From: an uncultured Alphaproteobacteria bacterium
GTDB lineage: Bacteria > Pseudomonadota > Alphaproteobacteria > Caulobacterales > Caulobacteraceae
Assembly: GCA_903842425.1 (NCBI GenBank)
Contig: CAIMLY010000139.1
Span: 1 to 33,723, forward strand
Length of the DNA: 33,723 bases
Direction: 5' to 3'
A program made the position numbers and the translations under genes. The notes under the pieces were generated by a model. That model made no database searches. It saw only the letters and a program-made list of their open reading frames with translations, and had not been told where the DNA came from. Of the stretch, positions 1 through 9,669 are shown one piece after another. The stretch's first letter is position 1, and the number at the start of each line of letters is the position of its first letter.

Positions 1-358
1 CGCGCATCTGTTCGGCGAGGGCCTCCATGAGCTTCTCGAACCCGCCCATGGCCTCGATCTGGGCCTTCTCCTCGTCGGTCAGGAACTGGTCGGAAATCTT
101 CTTGAGCCACTCGGCCGGGATGTCGGAAACCCCGAAACCTTCAAGTTTTTCAAGACCCTTGAAGACATGACCAAAGACCTGGTCGAACCGGTCAAGGTTC
201 TTCTCGTCCTTCACCAGGGCGGACCGGGCGAGGTAGTAGAAGTCATCGACGTTGCGGTCGATCACGCCCTTGTCCATCGCCTCCATGAGCATGAGGTACT
301 CCTTGAGGGTCACGGGGACCTTGGCCTCGCGGAGTTCGGTGAAGAAGCGCATGAACAT
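1..358 (-). CDS. vWA domain-containing (CoxE-like) protein, N-terminal part; C-terminus runs off the window start
   Basis: Manual minus-strand translation from ATG at 358: MFMRFFTELREAKVPVTLKEYLMLMEAMDKGVIDRNVDDFYYLARSALVKDEKNLDRFDQVFGHVFKGLEKLEGFGVSDIPAEWLKKISDQFLTDEEKAQIEAMGGFEKLMEALAEQMR, open to the window edge. Resembles the N-terminus of CoxE-like vWA proteins. Confidence 0.75.
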   Translation of the reverse strand, partial: MFMRFFTELREAKVPVTLKEYLMLMEAMDKGVIDRNVDDFYYLARSALVKDEKNLDRFDQVFGHVFKGLEKLEGFGVSDIPAEWLKKISDQFLTDEEKAQIEAMGGFEKLMEALAEQMR

Positions 359-441
359 GGTGGACGTCCCCTGGCGGGCCGAACGAGTGTTTGACGCCCG
401 AATGTGAGGCCGCCGCGGCCGGCTGTCCAGTCCGGGAAGCC

Positions 442-969
442 TCAGAAGGCCGGGCGGCGGCGCAGGATGAACTCCCGGTCCAGGGTCCGCCCGACGGGGA
501 AACCGTACTCGCCGACCCTCTCGAAGCCGCGCCGGGCGTAGAACCTCTGGGCGCCGTGGTTCTCCGACCAGACCCCGATCCAGAGGTCCGGCGGCGAGAA
601 GCCCGCCATCCAGTCCATGACCGCCTCGAAGAGCCGGCTTCCCGCGCCCGCACCCTGGGCCGCCCGGGTCAGGTAGATGCGCTTCAGCTCCAGGGCCCCG
701 GCCCCGACCTCGGGGTGGGGCAGGCCGCACGGGCCCGCGGTGGCGTAGCCGAAGGCGTCGCCGTCAGGGGTCTCGGCCAACCAGCTGGCCTGCCGCGGGT
801 CCGCGAGGCTCCGCCGCGTGGCCTCCAGGTCGTAGGCCTCGGCGAGGTAGGCCGCCAGGTCCCCGGCCGGATAGAGGTGGCCAAAGGTCTCCACGAAGGT
901 CTCGCGGCCGAGGCGGGAGAGGAGGGGGGCGTCCGCCGCCGCGGCCCGCCGGAGGATCGGCTGTGTCAT
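442..969 (-). CDS. GNAT family N-acetyltransferase
   Basis: ORF 442..984; likely start MTQPILRRAAAADAPLLSRLGRETFVETFGHLYP. GNAT-like core LKRIYLTRAAQGAGAGSRLFEAVMDWM...WIGVWSENHGAQRFYARRGFERVGEYGFPVG. Confidence 0.9.
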   Translation of the reverse strand: MTQPILRRAAAADAPLLSRLGRETFVETFGHLYPAGDLAAYLAEAYDLEATRRSLADPRQASWLAETPDGDAFGYATAGPCGLPHPEVGAGALELKRIYLTRAAQGAGAGSRLFEAVMDWMAGFSPPDLWIGVWSENHGAQRFYARRGFERVGEYGFPVGRTLDREFILRRRPAF

Positions 970-1079
970 GTCGGGGCCATACAACCGCCGTCGGCGCTCT
1001 GGAAGGCGCCCTTGGGCCGCTCGTCATTGCGGCCGCGGGGCGGGATGTCTAGGTTCCGGGTCTCAGGACGGGGATTCCC

Positions 1080-1322
1080 ATGGCGGACGCAGAAGACATC
1101 GCAACGCTTTCCTTCGAGCAGGCCCTCGCCGAGCTTGAGCGCATCGTCAGCCAGCTCGAGACCGGCCAGGCGCCCCTCGAGGACTCGATCGCCCTCTATG
1201 AACGCGGCGCCCGGCTCAAGGCCCACTGCGAGGCCCGGCTGGAGCAGGCCCGCCTCAAGGTCGAGAAGATCGTCGTCGGTCCGGGCGGCGCGGTCGCCTC
1301 CGAACCCGCCCGGTTCGAGTGA
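1080..1322 (+). CDS. xseB: exodeoxyribonuclease VII small subunit
   Basis: 80 aa; [56 protein letters not shown] is the XseB signature; immediately upstream of ispA-dxs. Confidence 0.95.
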   Translation: MADAEDIATLSFEQALAELERIVSQLETGQAPLEDSIALYERGARLKAHCEARLEQARLKVEKIVVGPGGAVASEPARFE

Positions 1323-2203
1323 ACCCCGAGACCGAACGCCGTCTGTCGGCCGCGGCCGCCCGCACCGATGCGGCGCTGGCCGCCCTGCTGCCGCCGGTGG
1401 AGGGCCCGGAGGCGCGCCTTGCTGAAGCCATGCGCTACGCCGCCCTCGGGCCCGGCAAGCGCCTGCGGCCCTTCCTCGTCTTCGAGGCGGGCGACCTGCT
1501 GGGAGTCGAGCCTGCGCGGCTGGACCGGGCGGCCTGCGCCCTCGAATGCGTGCACGCCTACAGCCTGGTCCACGATGACCTGCCCTGCATGGACGACGAT
1601 GACCTGCGGCGGGGGCGGCCGACGGTCCACAGGGCCTTCGACGAGGCGGCGGCCGTGCTGGCCGGCGACGCCCTCCAGGCCCTCGCCTTCGAGATGCTTG
1701 CAGACCCTGCGACGCATCCGGACGGCCGTGTGCGGGCCGACCTCGTGGTCGCCCTCGCCCGCGCATCCGGCGCCCGGGGCATGTGCGGGGGCCAGATGAT
1801 CGACCTTTCCGGCGTGGGCGAGGACCTGGGCGCCGTGGCGAGGATGCAGCGCCTCAAGACCGGCGCCCTGATCTCGGCCGCCTTCGAGCTGCCCCTCTTG
1901 ATGGCCCATGCCGGAGACGGCGAGCGCCACGCCCTGCTGGCCTTCGCCCATGACCTGGGACTGGCCTACCAGATCGTCGATGACCTCCTGGACGTAGAGG
2001 GGGATGCCGGCGTGGTGGGGAAGGCGACGGGCAAGGACGCCGCCCGGGGAAAGACCAACTTCGTCACCCTGCTGGGGGTCGATGACGCCCGGGCCCGGCT
2101 CGACCTGATCGCCAGCCAGGCGCGCGCCCACCTGGACCCGCTGGGCGACCGGGCGGGGGGGCTGCGCGCCTGCCTGGATTTCGTGCTTGATCGGCGAAGC
2201 TGA
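1319..2203 (+). CDS. ispA: polyprenyl (farnesyl/geranyl) diphosphate synthase
   Basis: 294 aa, GTG start overlapping the xseB stop. Motifs [32 protein letters not shown] (first Asp-rich motif), [16 protein letters not shown] (second Asp-rich motif). Confidence 0.95.
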   Translation: MNPETERRLSAAAARTDAALAALLPPVEGPEARLAEAMRYAALGPGKRLRPFLVFEAGDLLGVEPARLDRAACALECVHAYSLVHDDLPCMDDDDLRRGRPTVHRAFDEAAAVLAGDALQALAFEMLADPATHPDGRVRADLVVALARASGARGMCGGQMIDLSGVGEDLGAVARMQRLKTGALISAAFELPLLMAHAGDGERHALLAFAHDLGLAYQIVDDLLDVEGDAGVVGKATGKDAARGKTNFVTLLGVDDARARLDLIASQARAHLDPLGDRAGGLRACLDFVLDRRS

Positions 2204-2223
2204 TTGCGAGCAAAGCAAGCGAC

Positions 2224-4143
2224 ATGCCGCCCCTGACTCCGCTCCTCGACACCGTCTCCTCGCCCGCCGACATCCGTGGGCTCTCGGTCCCCCAGCTGCG
2301 ACAGCTGGCCGACGAGGTCCGGGCAGAGACGATCGACGCCGTCTCCCAGACCGGGGGCCACCTCGGCGCGGGCCTCGGCGTGGTGGAGCTGACGGTCGCC
2401 CTGCACCACGTCTACCAGACCCCGGATGACATCCTGATCTGGGACGTCGGCCACCAGGCCTATCCGCACAAGATCCTGACGGGCCGGCGCGACCGGATCC
2501 GGACGCTCCGGCAGGGCGGGGGGCTGAGCGGCTTCACCAAGCGGGCGGAGAGCCCCTACGATCCCTTCGGTGCGGCCCACGCCGCGACCTCGATCTCGGC
2601 GGCCCTCGGCTTCTGCGCGGCGCGCGACGCGGACGGGCGCTCCAACAGCGTCGTGGCGGTGATCGGTGACGGCTCGATGAGCGCCGGCATGGCCTACGAG
2701 GCCATGAACAACGCCTGCGAGACCACCGGCCAGCTGACGGTGATCCTCAACGACAACGACATGTCCATTGCCCCGCCGGTCGGCGGCATGAGCGCCTACA
2801 TGGCCAGGCTGGTGTCCGGCGGCGGCTACCAGTCCCTTCGGAAGCTGGGCAAGTCGGTCGCCAGCGCCCTGCCGCGACCCCTCCAGGAGGCCGCCCGCAA
2901 GGCCGAGGAGTTCGCCCGGGGCATGGTGACCGGCGGCACCTTCTTCGAGGAGCTCGGCTTCTACTATGTCGGGCCGATCGACGGCCACGACCTCGAGGCC
3001 CTGGTCCCCATCCTGCAGAACGCCCGCGAGATCCGCGACCGTCCCGTGCTGGTCCATGTGGTCACCCAGAAGGGCAAGGGCTACGCCCCGGCCGAGAGCG
3101 CCGAGGACAAGCTGCACGCGGTGGCGCGGTTCGACGTCGTGACCGGGCGCCAGGCCAAGCCGGCCCAGCCTGCGCCGCCGTCCTACACCCGGGTCTTTGC
3201 GGACGCCCTGATCGGCCAGGCCGAGCGGGACCCCCGGATCGTGGCGGTCACCGCGGCCATGCCTTCCGGGACCGGCCTGGACCTCTTCGCCAAGCGCTTT
3301 CCGGATCGAACCTTCGATGTCGGCATCGCCGAGCAGCACGCGGTCACCTTCGCCGCCGGGCTGGCCGCCGATGGGATGAAGCCGTTCGCGGCGATCTACT
3401 CGACCTTCCTGCAGCGGGGGTATGACCAGGTCGTGCACGACGTGGCCATCCAGCGCCTGCCGGTGCGGTTCGCGATGGACCGGGCCGGCCTCGTGGGCGC
3501 CGACGGACCCACCCATGCGGGGTCCTTCGACATCGGATTCATGGGCGCGCTGCCCGGCATGGTGCTCATGGCGGCCGCGGACGAGGCCGAACTGGCCCGG
3601 ATGGTGGCCACGGCTGCGGCCATCGACGACCGGCCGTCCGCCTTCCGCTATCCCCGCGGGGAGGGCCTGGGCGCCGAGGTCCCCGGTGCGCCGGAGCCCC
3701 TTGAGATCGGCCGGGGCCGGATCGTCCGCGAGGGCTCCACGGTCGCCCTGCTGTGCTTCGGCTCCCGGCTGGGCGAGTGCCTGAAGGCCGCCGACCTGCT
3801 GGCGGCCCGTGGGGTCTCGGCGACGGTGGCGGACGCCCGCTTCGCCAAGCCCCTGGACGAGGACCTCATCCTCCGGCTGGCCCGGGAGCATGAGGCCCTG
3901 ATCACCGTTGAAGAGGGCGCCATGGGGGGCTTCGGCGCCTTTGTGCTGCAGATGCTGGCCACCCGCGGCGCCCTCGACAGGGGCCTGAAGGTCCGGACCC
4001 TGACCCTGCCGGATCTCTTCCAGGACCAGGACAAGCCCGAGGCCATGTACGCCCAGGCGGGCCTGGACGCGGCGGGCGTCGCCGCCACCGCCTTTGGCGT
4101 CCTGGGCGCCGGGATTTCCGCGACCGGCGGCCTCAGGGCCTGA
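2224..4143 (+). CDS. dxs: 1-deoxy-D-xylulose-5-phosphate synthase
   Basis: 639 aa; transketolase-like: [84 protein letters not shown]. Confidence 0.97.
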   Translation: MPPLTPLLDTVSSPADIRGLSVPQLRQLADEVRAETIDAVSQTGGHLGAGLGVVELTVALHHVYQTPDDILIWDVGHQAYPHKILTGRRDRIRTLRQGGGLSGFTKRAESPYDPFGAAHAATSISAALGFCAARDADGRSNSVVAVIGDGSMSAGMAYEAMNNACETTGQLTVILNDNDMSIAPPVGGMSAYMARLVSGGGYQSLRKLGKSVASALPRPLQEAARKAEEFARGMVTGGTFFEELGFYYVGPIDGHDLEALVPILQNAREIRDRPVLVHVVTQKGKGYAPAESAEDKLHAVARFDVVTGRQAKPAQPAPPSYTRVFADALIGQAERDPRIVAVTAAMPSGTGLDLFAKRFPDRTFDVGIAEQHAVTFAAGLAADGMKPFAAIYSTFLQRGYDQVVHDVAIQRLPVRFAMDRAGLVGADGPTHAGSFDIGFMGALPGMVLMAAADEAELARMVATAAAIDDRPSAFRYPRGEGLGAEVPGAPEPLEIGRGRIVREGSTVALLCFGSRLGECLKAADLLAARGVSATVADARFAKPLDEDLILRLAREHEALITVEEGAMGGFGAFVLQMLATRGALDRGLKVRTLTLPDLFQDQDKPEAMYAQAGLDAAGVAATAFGVLGAGISATGGLRA

Positions 4144-4152
4144 GCGGCCGGT

Positions 4153-4890
4153 CTAGAAGGGCCAGATCCTGGCGACGACCGACTGGCCCGCCGGCGCCTT
4201 CTGCATGGCCGAGATGTCCCCGCGACCGCCGTAGTTGATGCGCGCCTCGGCGATCTGCGTGTGCCGGATCGTGTTGGCCGAGGAGATGTCCTCGGGCCGG
4301 ATCATCCCTGAGATGGTCAGCTGCCGCATCTCGGCGTTGGTGCGGACCTCCTGGGTCCCCTCGATGATGAGGTTGCCGTTGGGCAGGATCCCCGTGACCA
4401 CCGCGGCGACGGTCAGCGAGATGGCCTCGGCCCGGTTCACGCTGCCCGAGCCGGAGTTCGTGAAGTTTGACTCTGTGTTGAAGGGCGAGGTGTTGCTGAA
4501 GGCGTTACCCGGCGGCAGCAGGCGTCCAAGCTTCGCCTCCATGCCGAACAGGGTGCTCACGGACGCATCCGAGCTCGACGTGCGGTTGGACACCGAGGTG
4601 TTGGAGGTCTTGGCGGAGTCGTTGATCGCGATCTGCACGGTGACGATGTCGCCGATCCGGCTGGCCCGCTGGTCGATGAAGAAGGCCCGGGCGCCGCTGC
4701 GCCAGAGCGAGTTCGCCGAAGCGGGCGTCATCTCGGGCTGGCTGGCCATCATGCCAAGGTCGGGACGGCGTTCCTCGGGGGTCACGGGATAGGCCGAGGG
4801 GCTCAGGGTGGGGCCGAGGGCGGCGTCCGTCACCGTCGTGCAGGCGGCGAGGGGAAGGGCGGCGAGAAGAAGGGCGGCGGCGAGTCTCAT
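4153..4890 (-). CDS. flgH: flagellar basal body L-ring protein FlgH
   Basis: Lipoprotein signal (LLLAALPLAACTT); SLWRSGARAFFIDQRASRIGDIVTVQIAINDSAKTSN and GNLIIEGTQEVRTNAEMRQLTISGMIRPEDISSANTIRHTQIAEARINYGGRGDIS. Confidence 0.97.
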   Translation of the reverse strand: MRLAAALLLAALPLAACTTVTDAALGPTLSPSAYPVTPEERRPDLGMMASQPEMTPASANSLWRSGARAFFIDQRASRIGDIVTVQIAINDSAKTSNTSVSNRTSSSDASVSTLFGMEAKLGRLLPPGNAFSNTSPFNTESNFTNSGSGSVNRAEAISLTVAAVVTGILPNGNLIIEGTQEVRTNAEMRQLTISGMIRPEDISSANTIRHTQIAEARINYGGRGDISAMQKAPAGQSVVARIWPF

Positions 4891-4916
4891 GGGGCGGGAC
4901 CTGTCCTGGAAGGCGT

Positions 4917-5660
4917 TCAGCGGCGTGCGATTCGGGTGGCGGCGGCGGCCCGGCCGGAGGGGGCGTCGGGACCTGTCTCCGCCTGGCCGGGGCCGGTGAC
5001 CACGGCCTGGATCGTCTTGCGGGACGACAGGTTCTGAAGGGCGATCACCTCGCCGACGGCGCCGGGGCCAAGGGCCTTGACCTGAAGGGCCAGGGAGACG
5101 CCGCCGTTCTGGTAGGTGACCGTGACGAGGTCGCCGGGCTGGATGACCACAGGGGCCCCGACATCCCGGGCGGCGACCAGGGCGCCTTCCCGGAGGGGGC
5201 GCCGGGCGATCATGCCGATGGCCGCGTCGGCGTCCCTCAGGGCGTCGGCCGGGGCGGCGACGGCGCGGGTCCAGACCAGGTCCTCGGCGCGGATCTCCTC
5301 GCCTGCGGAAAGGCTGCGCGCATAGGCCAGGGCCTGGACCTCGCCACGGCGGACCGTCGCTGCAGGAGCCGACTGGCCGGGCCGGACGATGATCCGGCGC
5401 AGCCGGTCAGGATTGCCCCATTCGAGGCCGTTTCGGCGGGCGAGGAGCTGCACTGCGGTGGCGTCCAGCACCACGCTGGTCCCGGGCCGGGCCGCCACGC
5501 GGACCCCGGAGGCGGACCCCGCACCCTCGAAGATGTCGCCCAGGGTCACCACCCCGTCGGCATCGGTAGGGTCGGACCTGAGGGACACCGGCGCGCCGGC
5601 CATTGCGACGGCGGGAAGGAGCAGGATGGCCGAGACGGCGAAGGCGATCAGTCGCCGCAT
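4917..5660 (-). CDS. flgA: flagellar basal body P-ring formation chaperone FlgA
   Basis: Signal peptide plus SAF-like C-terminal region (AAIGMIARRPLREGALVAARDVGAPVVIQPGDLVTVTYQNGGVSLALQVKALGPGAVGEVIALQNLSSRKTIQAVVTGPG); between flgG and flgH. Confidence 0.93.
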   Translation of the reverse strand: MRRLIAFAVSAILLLPAVAMAGAPVSLRSDPTDADGVVTLGDIFEGAGSASGVRVAARPGTSVVLDATAVQLLARRNGLEWGNPDRLRRIIVRPGQSAPAATVRRGEVQALAYARSLSAGEEIRAEDLVWTRAVAAPADALRDADAAIGMIARRPLREGALVAARDVGAPVVIQPGDLVTVTYQNGGVSLALQVKALGPGAVGEVIALQNLSSRKTIQAVVTGPGQAETGPDAPSGRAAAATRIARR

Positions 5661-5664
5661 GGGA

Positions 5665-6453
5665 TCAGCTCTTCACCTGGTTGGCGGTGGAAAGCATCTG
5701 GTCGGCCGAGGTGATCACCTTGGAGTTCATCTCGTAGGCGCGTTGGGCGACGATCAGGGCCGTGACCTCGGACACGGCGTCCACGTTCGAGGCTTCGGTG
5801 TAGCCCTGCAGAAGTACGCCGGTGCCATCCACCCCGGGGACGCTCAGGGTCGGGGCGCCGGACGACCCGCTCTCGAGGTAGAGATTGTCCCCGATCGCCT
5901 CGAGGCCGCCTTCGTTCACGAATGTCGCCAGTTCAAGGGTCCCGGCCACGGAGGGCGCCGTCTGGCCGGCCTGGCTGATCTGGATCTGGCCGGACTTGGA
6001 GATCGAGATGTCGATGGCATCCGGCGGAATGACCACGGCCGGCTGGATCTGGTAGCCATCGGCGGTCACCAGCTGGCCCTGGTCGTTGAGCGAGAGATTG
6101 CCCGCCCGGGTGTAGGCCAGTTCTCCCGTGGGCATGAGCACCTGGAGGTAGCCGCGGCCCTGGATGGCCACGTCCAGCTTGTTGCCGGTCTGGGTCATCG
6201 CGCCCTGCTCGGTGATCCGGTAGATTGACCCCGCCTTGACGCCGGCCCCGACCTGGAGGCCAGTCGGCACCACCGTTCCCTGGTCAGAGGACTGCGAGCC
6301 CGCCCGCTCCAGGGTCTGGTAGAGAAGGTCCTGGAACTCTGCGCGCTGTCGCTTGAAGCCCACCGTGTTCATGTTGGCGATGTTGTTCGAGATGACCTCG
6401 ACATTGAGCTGCTGTGCGGCCATGCCGGTGGCGGCGGTGCGGAGAGCTTGCAT
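5665..6453 (-). CDS. flgG: flagellar distal rod protein FlgG
   Basis: MQALRTAATGMAAQQLNVEVISNNIANMNTVGFKRQRAEFQDLLYQTL; C-term LLQGYTEASNVDAVSEVTALIVAQRAYEMNSKVITSADQMLSTANQV. Confidence 0.98.
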   Translation of the reverse strand: MQALRTAATGMAAQQLNVEVISNNIANMNTVGFKRQRAEFQDLLYQTLERAGSQSSDQGTVVPTGLQVGAGVKAGSIYRITEQGAMTQTGNKLDVAIQGRGYLQVLMPTGELAYTRAGNLSLNDQGQLVTADGYQIQPAVVIPPDAIDISISKSGQIQISQAGQTAPSVAGTLELATFVNEGGLEAIGDNLYLESGSSGAPTLSVPGVDGTGVLLQGYTEASNVDAVSEVTALIVAQRAYEMNSKVITSADQMLSTANQVKS

Positions 6454-6468
6454 GGGAAATCAGCCTTT

Positions 6469-7206
6469 CTACTCGACGCGTCCAAGCCGCTCGACCGTGC
6501 GCCGGGACAGCTCCTGGGTGTTTTCCATCATCCGGGCCAGGGACTCGTAGGCCCGCGTCACTTCGATCATGTCTGTGACCTGGAGGATGGGATTGACGTT
6601 GGATCCCTCCAGCATTCCCTGGCGGATCAGGGATCCCGGCGCCGGCTCGGGCTGCTGGTTGGAAGTATTGCGATACTGGTTGGACCCGACCTTCTCGAGC
6701 GTCGACAGGCTGTCGAAGGCCACCACGCCCAGGCGGCCGACCTGCTCGATCCCCTGGCTCATGGAGCCGTCCCGGGCGATCTCGACCAGCCCCTTCTTGG
6801 GATCGATGATCACCTCCGCCCCCCCGGAGTCGAGGACCGGCTGGCCGCTCTGGGTGACGATCCTTCCGGTGTCGTCCAGCCGGAAGTGGCCGTCCCGGGT
6901 GAAGCGCTCGCCCGCAGGCGTCTGGATCCGGAAGAAGCCCGGCCCGTCGATGGCGAGGTCGAAGGTGGCGTTGGTGGCGCGTAGAGCGCCCTGCGAGAAA
7001 TCCCGGGCGAGGCCGTCATCAATGACGAACTTGATCGGGTTTGGACCATCCACGGTCCGCGCCGGCCCCTTGGGCTCGGTCCGCACCAGGGGCTGCTCGG
7101 CCTTGAAGCCTGTGGTGTCCGCGTTGGCGATATTGTTGGCGACGATGTCCAGCTGCCGCCGAAGCGTCATCTGGCGAGAAAGTCCTACGTAAAGCGCGAT
7201 ATCCAT
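6469..7206 (-). CDS. flgF: flagellar proximal rod protein FlgF
   Basis: Likely start at 7206 (MDIALYVGLSRQMTLRRQLDIVANNIANADTTGFKAEQ), shorter than the ORF-track start at 7275; C-term IRQGMLEGSNVNPILQVTDMIEVTRAYESLARMM. Confidence 0.96.
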   Translation of the reverse strand: MDIALYVGLSRQMTLRRQLDIVANNIANADTTGFKAEQPLVRTEPKGPARTVDGPNPIKFVIDDGLARDFSQGALRATNATFDLAIDGPGFFRIQTPAGERFTRDGHFRLDDTGRIVTQSGQPVLDSGGAEVIIDPKKGLVEIARDGSMSQGIEQVGRLGVVAFDSLSTLEKVGSNQYRNTSNQQPEPAPGSLIRQGMLEGSNVNPILQVTDMIEVTRAYESLARMMENTQELSRRTVERLGRVE

Positions 7207-7300
7207 CGACTCTGGCGTCCGGTGCTGCCGACCCGAAGGTCCGCCATTCACCATGCAAGCCTCGGGCCAAGTCAAAACCCGTTATTAATCAACAAATAAA

Positions 7301-7309
7301 ATGGTTAAC
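7301..7309. promoter_or_regulatory. CtrA-like half-site (TTAACCAT on minus strand) in the flgF/fliL divergent promoter region
   Basis: Plus strand atggttaac at 7301-7309 reads GTTAACCAT on minus. Matches the half-site type associated with CtrA in Caulobacter; assignment is inference. Confidence 0.4.
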
Positions 7310-7337
7310 TCCGGTCCGTGGGAGGATTTTGCCGGGT

Positions 7338-7370
7338 CGTTTTTCCCTGGGTTCGCGCCTGGGAAAAACG
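7338..7370. repeat. Perfect 10-bp inverted repeat (CGTTTTTCCC-N13-GGGAAAAACG) in the flgF/fliL intergenic region
   Basis: Arms 7338-7347 cgtttttccc and 7361-7370 gggaaaaacg are exact reverse complements; spacer tgggttcgcgcct. Confidence 0.85.
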
Positions 7371-7419
7371 GATCGTTAACTAAACCTGGCCAAGGTGGAG
7401 GGCAGAATCTCCAGGAGTC

Positions 7420-8049
7420 GTGGCCGTGGCCAAGCCCCCCAAGAATGCCGAGTCGGAAGAGGTCGACCTCGAAGGCGCCGAGGGCGGTGAAGAGGCGGGC
7501 GGCAAGAAGAAGCCGCCGCTCAAGCTGATCATCATCGCCGCGGCCGCCGCCCTCCTTCTGGTGGGCGGAGGAGCGGGCGCCTACTTCGTGTTCTTCAAGA
7601 AGCCGCCGCCGCCGGCCGACGCCAAGGCCGAGAAGAAGGGCGAAGACAAGGAGAAGGGCAAGAAGAAGGACGGCGAGGGCGAGAAGAAGGATGGCGCCGC
7701 GGCGGCCGGGGACAAGGCCGTCGTTGTCACCGAGGGGCCCGACGGGGTCTTCTTCTGCGCCCTGCCCAACATGGTGGCCAACATGCAGGCCGGGGACGGC
7801 CGTCCCACCTACCTGAAGCTCAAGCTGACCCTCGAGGCGCCAGACCAGGAGACCGCCGACCTCATTCAGCCTTCCATGCCCCGGCTCCAGGACATGTTCC
7901 AGAGCTTCCTGAGGGAGCTCCGTCCAGAAGACCTCCAGGGGTCGCAGGGCACCCTTCACCTGCGTGCGGAGATCCTTCGGCGGGTCAACCTCGTGATCGC
8001 CCCGGCGCGCGTGAATTCGGTTCTGATCGAGGAGATGCTCATCAGCTAG
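7420..8049 (+). CDS. fliL: flagellar basal body-associated protein FliL
   Basis: GTG start after a caggag RBS; TM helix LIIIAAAAALLLVGGGAGAYFVFF, Lys/Glu-rich linker, C-term AEILRRVNLVIAPARVNSVLIEEMLIS; directly upstream of fliM. Confidence 0.93.
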   Translation: MAVAKPPKNAESEEVDLEGAEGGEEAGGKKKPPLKLIIIAAAAALLLVGGGAGAYFVFFKKPPPPADAKAEKKGEDKEKGKKKDGEGEKKDGAAAAGDKAVVVTEGPDGVFFCALPNMVANMQAGDGRPTYLKLKLTLEAPDQETADLIQPSMPRLQDMFQSFLRELRPEDLQGSQGTLHLRAEILRRVNLVIAPARVNSVLIEEMLIS

Positions 8050-8077
8050 CCCCCGGGCGCGGCTGGGCTTTGACGCC

Positions 8078-9145
8078 ATGACGGACACGAACGACATTTC
8101 ATCGAGTGCAGAGGAGGGCTGGGGCCGCAGCGAGTCCTCGGAGGGCCTCTCCGGCGCCGAGCGCATCCTGAACCAGGATGAGATCGACAGTCTCCTCGGG
8201 TTCGACCTCTCGGGTGATGACGCCTCCGAGCGCAACGGCATCCGCGCCATCATCAATTCCGCGCTGGTGTCCTACGAGCGCCTTCCCATGCTCGAGATCG
8301 TCTTCGACCGCCTCGTGCGGTACATGACGACCTCGCTGCGGAACTTCACCTCCGACAACGTCGAAGTCAGCCTCGACAGCATTTCCTCGATCCGCTTCGG
8401 GGATTACCTGAACTCCATTCCCCTTCCGGCCATCCTGGCCGTCGTGAAGGCCGAGCAGCTCGAGAACTATGGCCTACTCACGGTGGACTCCAACCTCATC
8501 TACTCCATCGTCGACGTCCTGCTCGGCGGGCGTCGCGGCACCGCGGCCATGCGGATCGAGGGGCGCCCCTACACCACCATCGAGCGGGTCCTTGTGCAGA
8601 GGATGGTCGAGGTCGTGCTGGCGGACGCCAAGCTGGCCTTCGAGCCGCTGACTCCCGTCACCTTCACCCTGGACCGGCTGGAGACCAACCCCAGGTTCGC
8701 CGCCATCGCCCGTCCGGCCAACGCCGCCATCCTCGTCAAGCTCAGGATCGACATGGAGGACCGGGGCGGGCGCATCGAGCTGTTGCTGCCCTACGCCACG
8801 CTCGAGCCGATCCGGAAAATGCTGCTCCAGCAGTTCATGGGTGAAAAGTTCGGCCGGGACAACATCTGGGAGGGTCACCTCGCGACCGAGCTCTGGACCA
8901 CCCAGATGGACATCCGCGCCGTTCTGGACGAGCAGCAGCTGCCGCTCCAGACCGTCCTTAATCTCAAGGTGGGCGACACCCTGATGCTCAACGCCTCGCC
9001 AGACACGCCGGTCGAGCTGCGCGCCGGGACCGTCCACCTGACCACCGCCCGGATGGGGCGGCGGAACCACCAGATCGCCGTTCGCGTCGAGGCGCCCCTC
9101 ACCCGGACCGCCCGCCGCGCCGTGCAGGAGATGACCAGCCCATGA
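8078..9145 (+). CDS. fliM: flagellar motor switch protein FliM
   Basis: LNQDEIDSLLGF N-terminal motif; LPMLEIVFDRLVRYMTTSLRNFTSDNVEVSLDSISSIRFGDYLNSIPLPAILAVVKAEQLENYGLLTVDSNLIYSIVDVLLGG. Confidence 0.97.
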   Translation: MTDTNDISSSAEEGWGRSESSEGLSGAERILNQDEIDSLLGFDLSGDDASERNGIRAIINSALVSYERLPMLEIVFDRLVRYMTTSLRNFTSDNVEVSLDSISSIRFGDYLNSIPLPAILAVVKAEQLENYGLLTVDSNLIYSIVDVLLGGRRGTAAMRIEGRPYTTIERVLVQRMVEVVLADAKLAFEPLTPVTFTLDRLETNPRFAAIARPANAAILVKLRIDMEDRGGRIELLLPYATLEPIRKMLLQQFMGEKFGRDNIWEGHLATELWTTQMDIRAVLDEQQLPLQTVLNLKVGDTLMLNASPDTPVELRAGTVHLTTARMGRRNHQIAVRVEAPLTRTARRAVQEMTSP

Positions 9146-9669
9146 TTACCACTCTCCTCAACCTCCTTCTTGCGGGGCTCCTCTGCGGCGCCCTGGGAAT
9201 GGGCTGGCGCCTGAACCAGCGCCTCAAGGTCCTGCGGGAAGGCCAGATGGGCTTCTCCAAGGCCGTGGCGGACCTCGACGCCGCCGCCGCCCGGGCCGAG
9301 CGCGGCCTCGCCGACCTGAAGGCCGCGAGCGACGAGATGGCCGAGGTCCTGGTCTCCCGGATCGAGCGGGCGCGGATCCTGGCGTCCAAGCTTGACCAAC
9401 AGTTCGAAGCCGGAGCCCGGGCAGGTCTTGCCCTGGATTCCCGGGACCCTGAGGCTTCCGAGGCGGACATCGAGCGCCTCAGCCGGAACCTCGGCTCGCT
9501 CCTGGCCCAGAGCCGGGAGGTGCGCGCAAAGGCGCGGGAGCCCGTTGAGGCGCCTGTCCGTCGCGCTCCTGTCGGGGTCCGACGGCGGCCTGAGTTCGAG
9601 GATGACCTCTTCCTCGGGGGAGGCGCCGAGCCGGCCGCCCGGGCGGCGTTCGCCGGAGCGCGCCGATGA
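9142..9669 (+). CDS. DUF6468-type flagellar-cluster protein
   Basis: ATGA overlap with fliM; N-terminal TM (LLNLLLAGLLCGALGMGWRLNQRLKVLREGQ) and coiled-coil-like region; position between fliM and the motE-like gene. Confidence 0.7.
   Translation: MITTLLNLLLAGLLCGALGMGWRLNQRLKVLREGQMGFSKAVADLDAAAARAERGLADLKAASDEMAEVLVSRIERARILASKLDQQFEAGARAGLALDSRDPEASEADIERLSRNLGSLLAQSREVRAKAREPVEAPVRRAPVGVRRRPEFEDDLFLGGGAEPAARAAFAGARR

Noticed and set aside
391-1425. 344-aa plus-strand ORF spanning the GNAT gene, xseB and the ispA start
   Set aside because: Overlaps three supported genes on other frames/strand; R/P/G-rich non-protein-like translation.
1966-3891. Long minus-strand ORF (641 aa) opposite ispA/dxs
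   Set aside because: Shadow ORF caused by strong GC3 bias; low-complexity R/G/H/A-rich translation and no recognisable domain, while the plus strand encodes clear IspA and Dxs.
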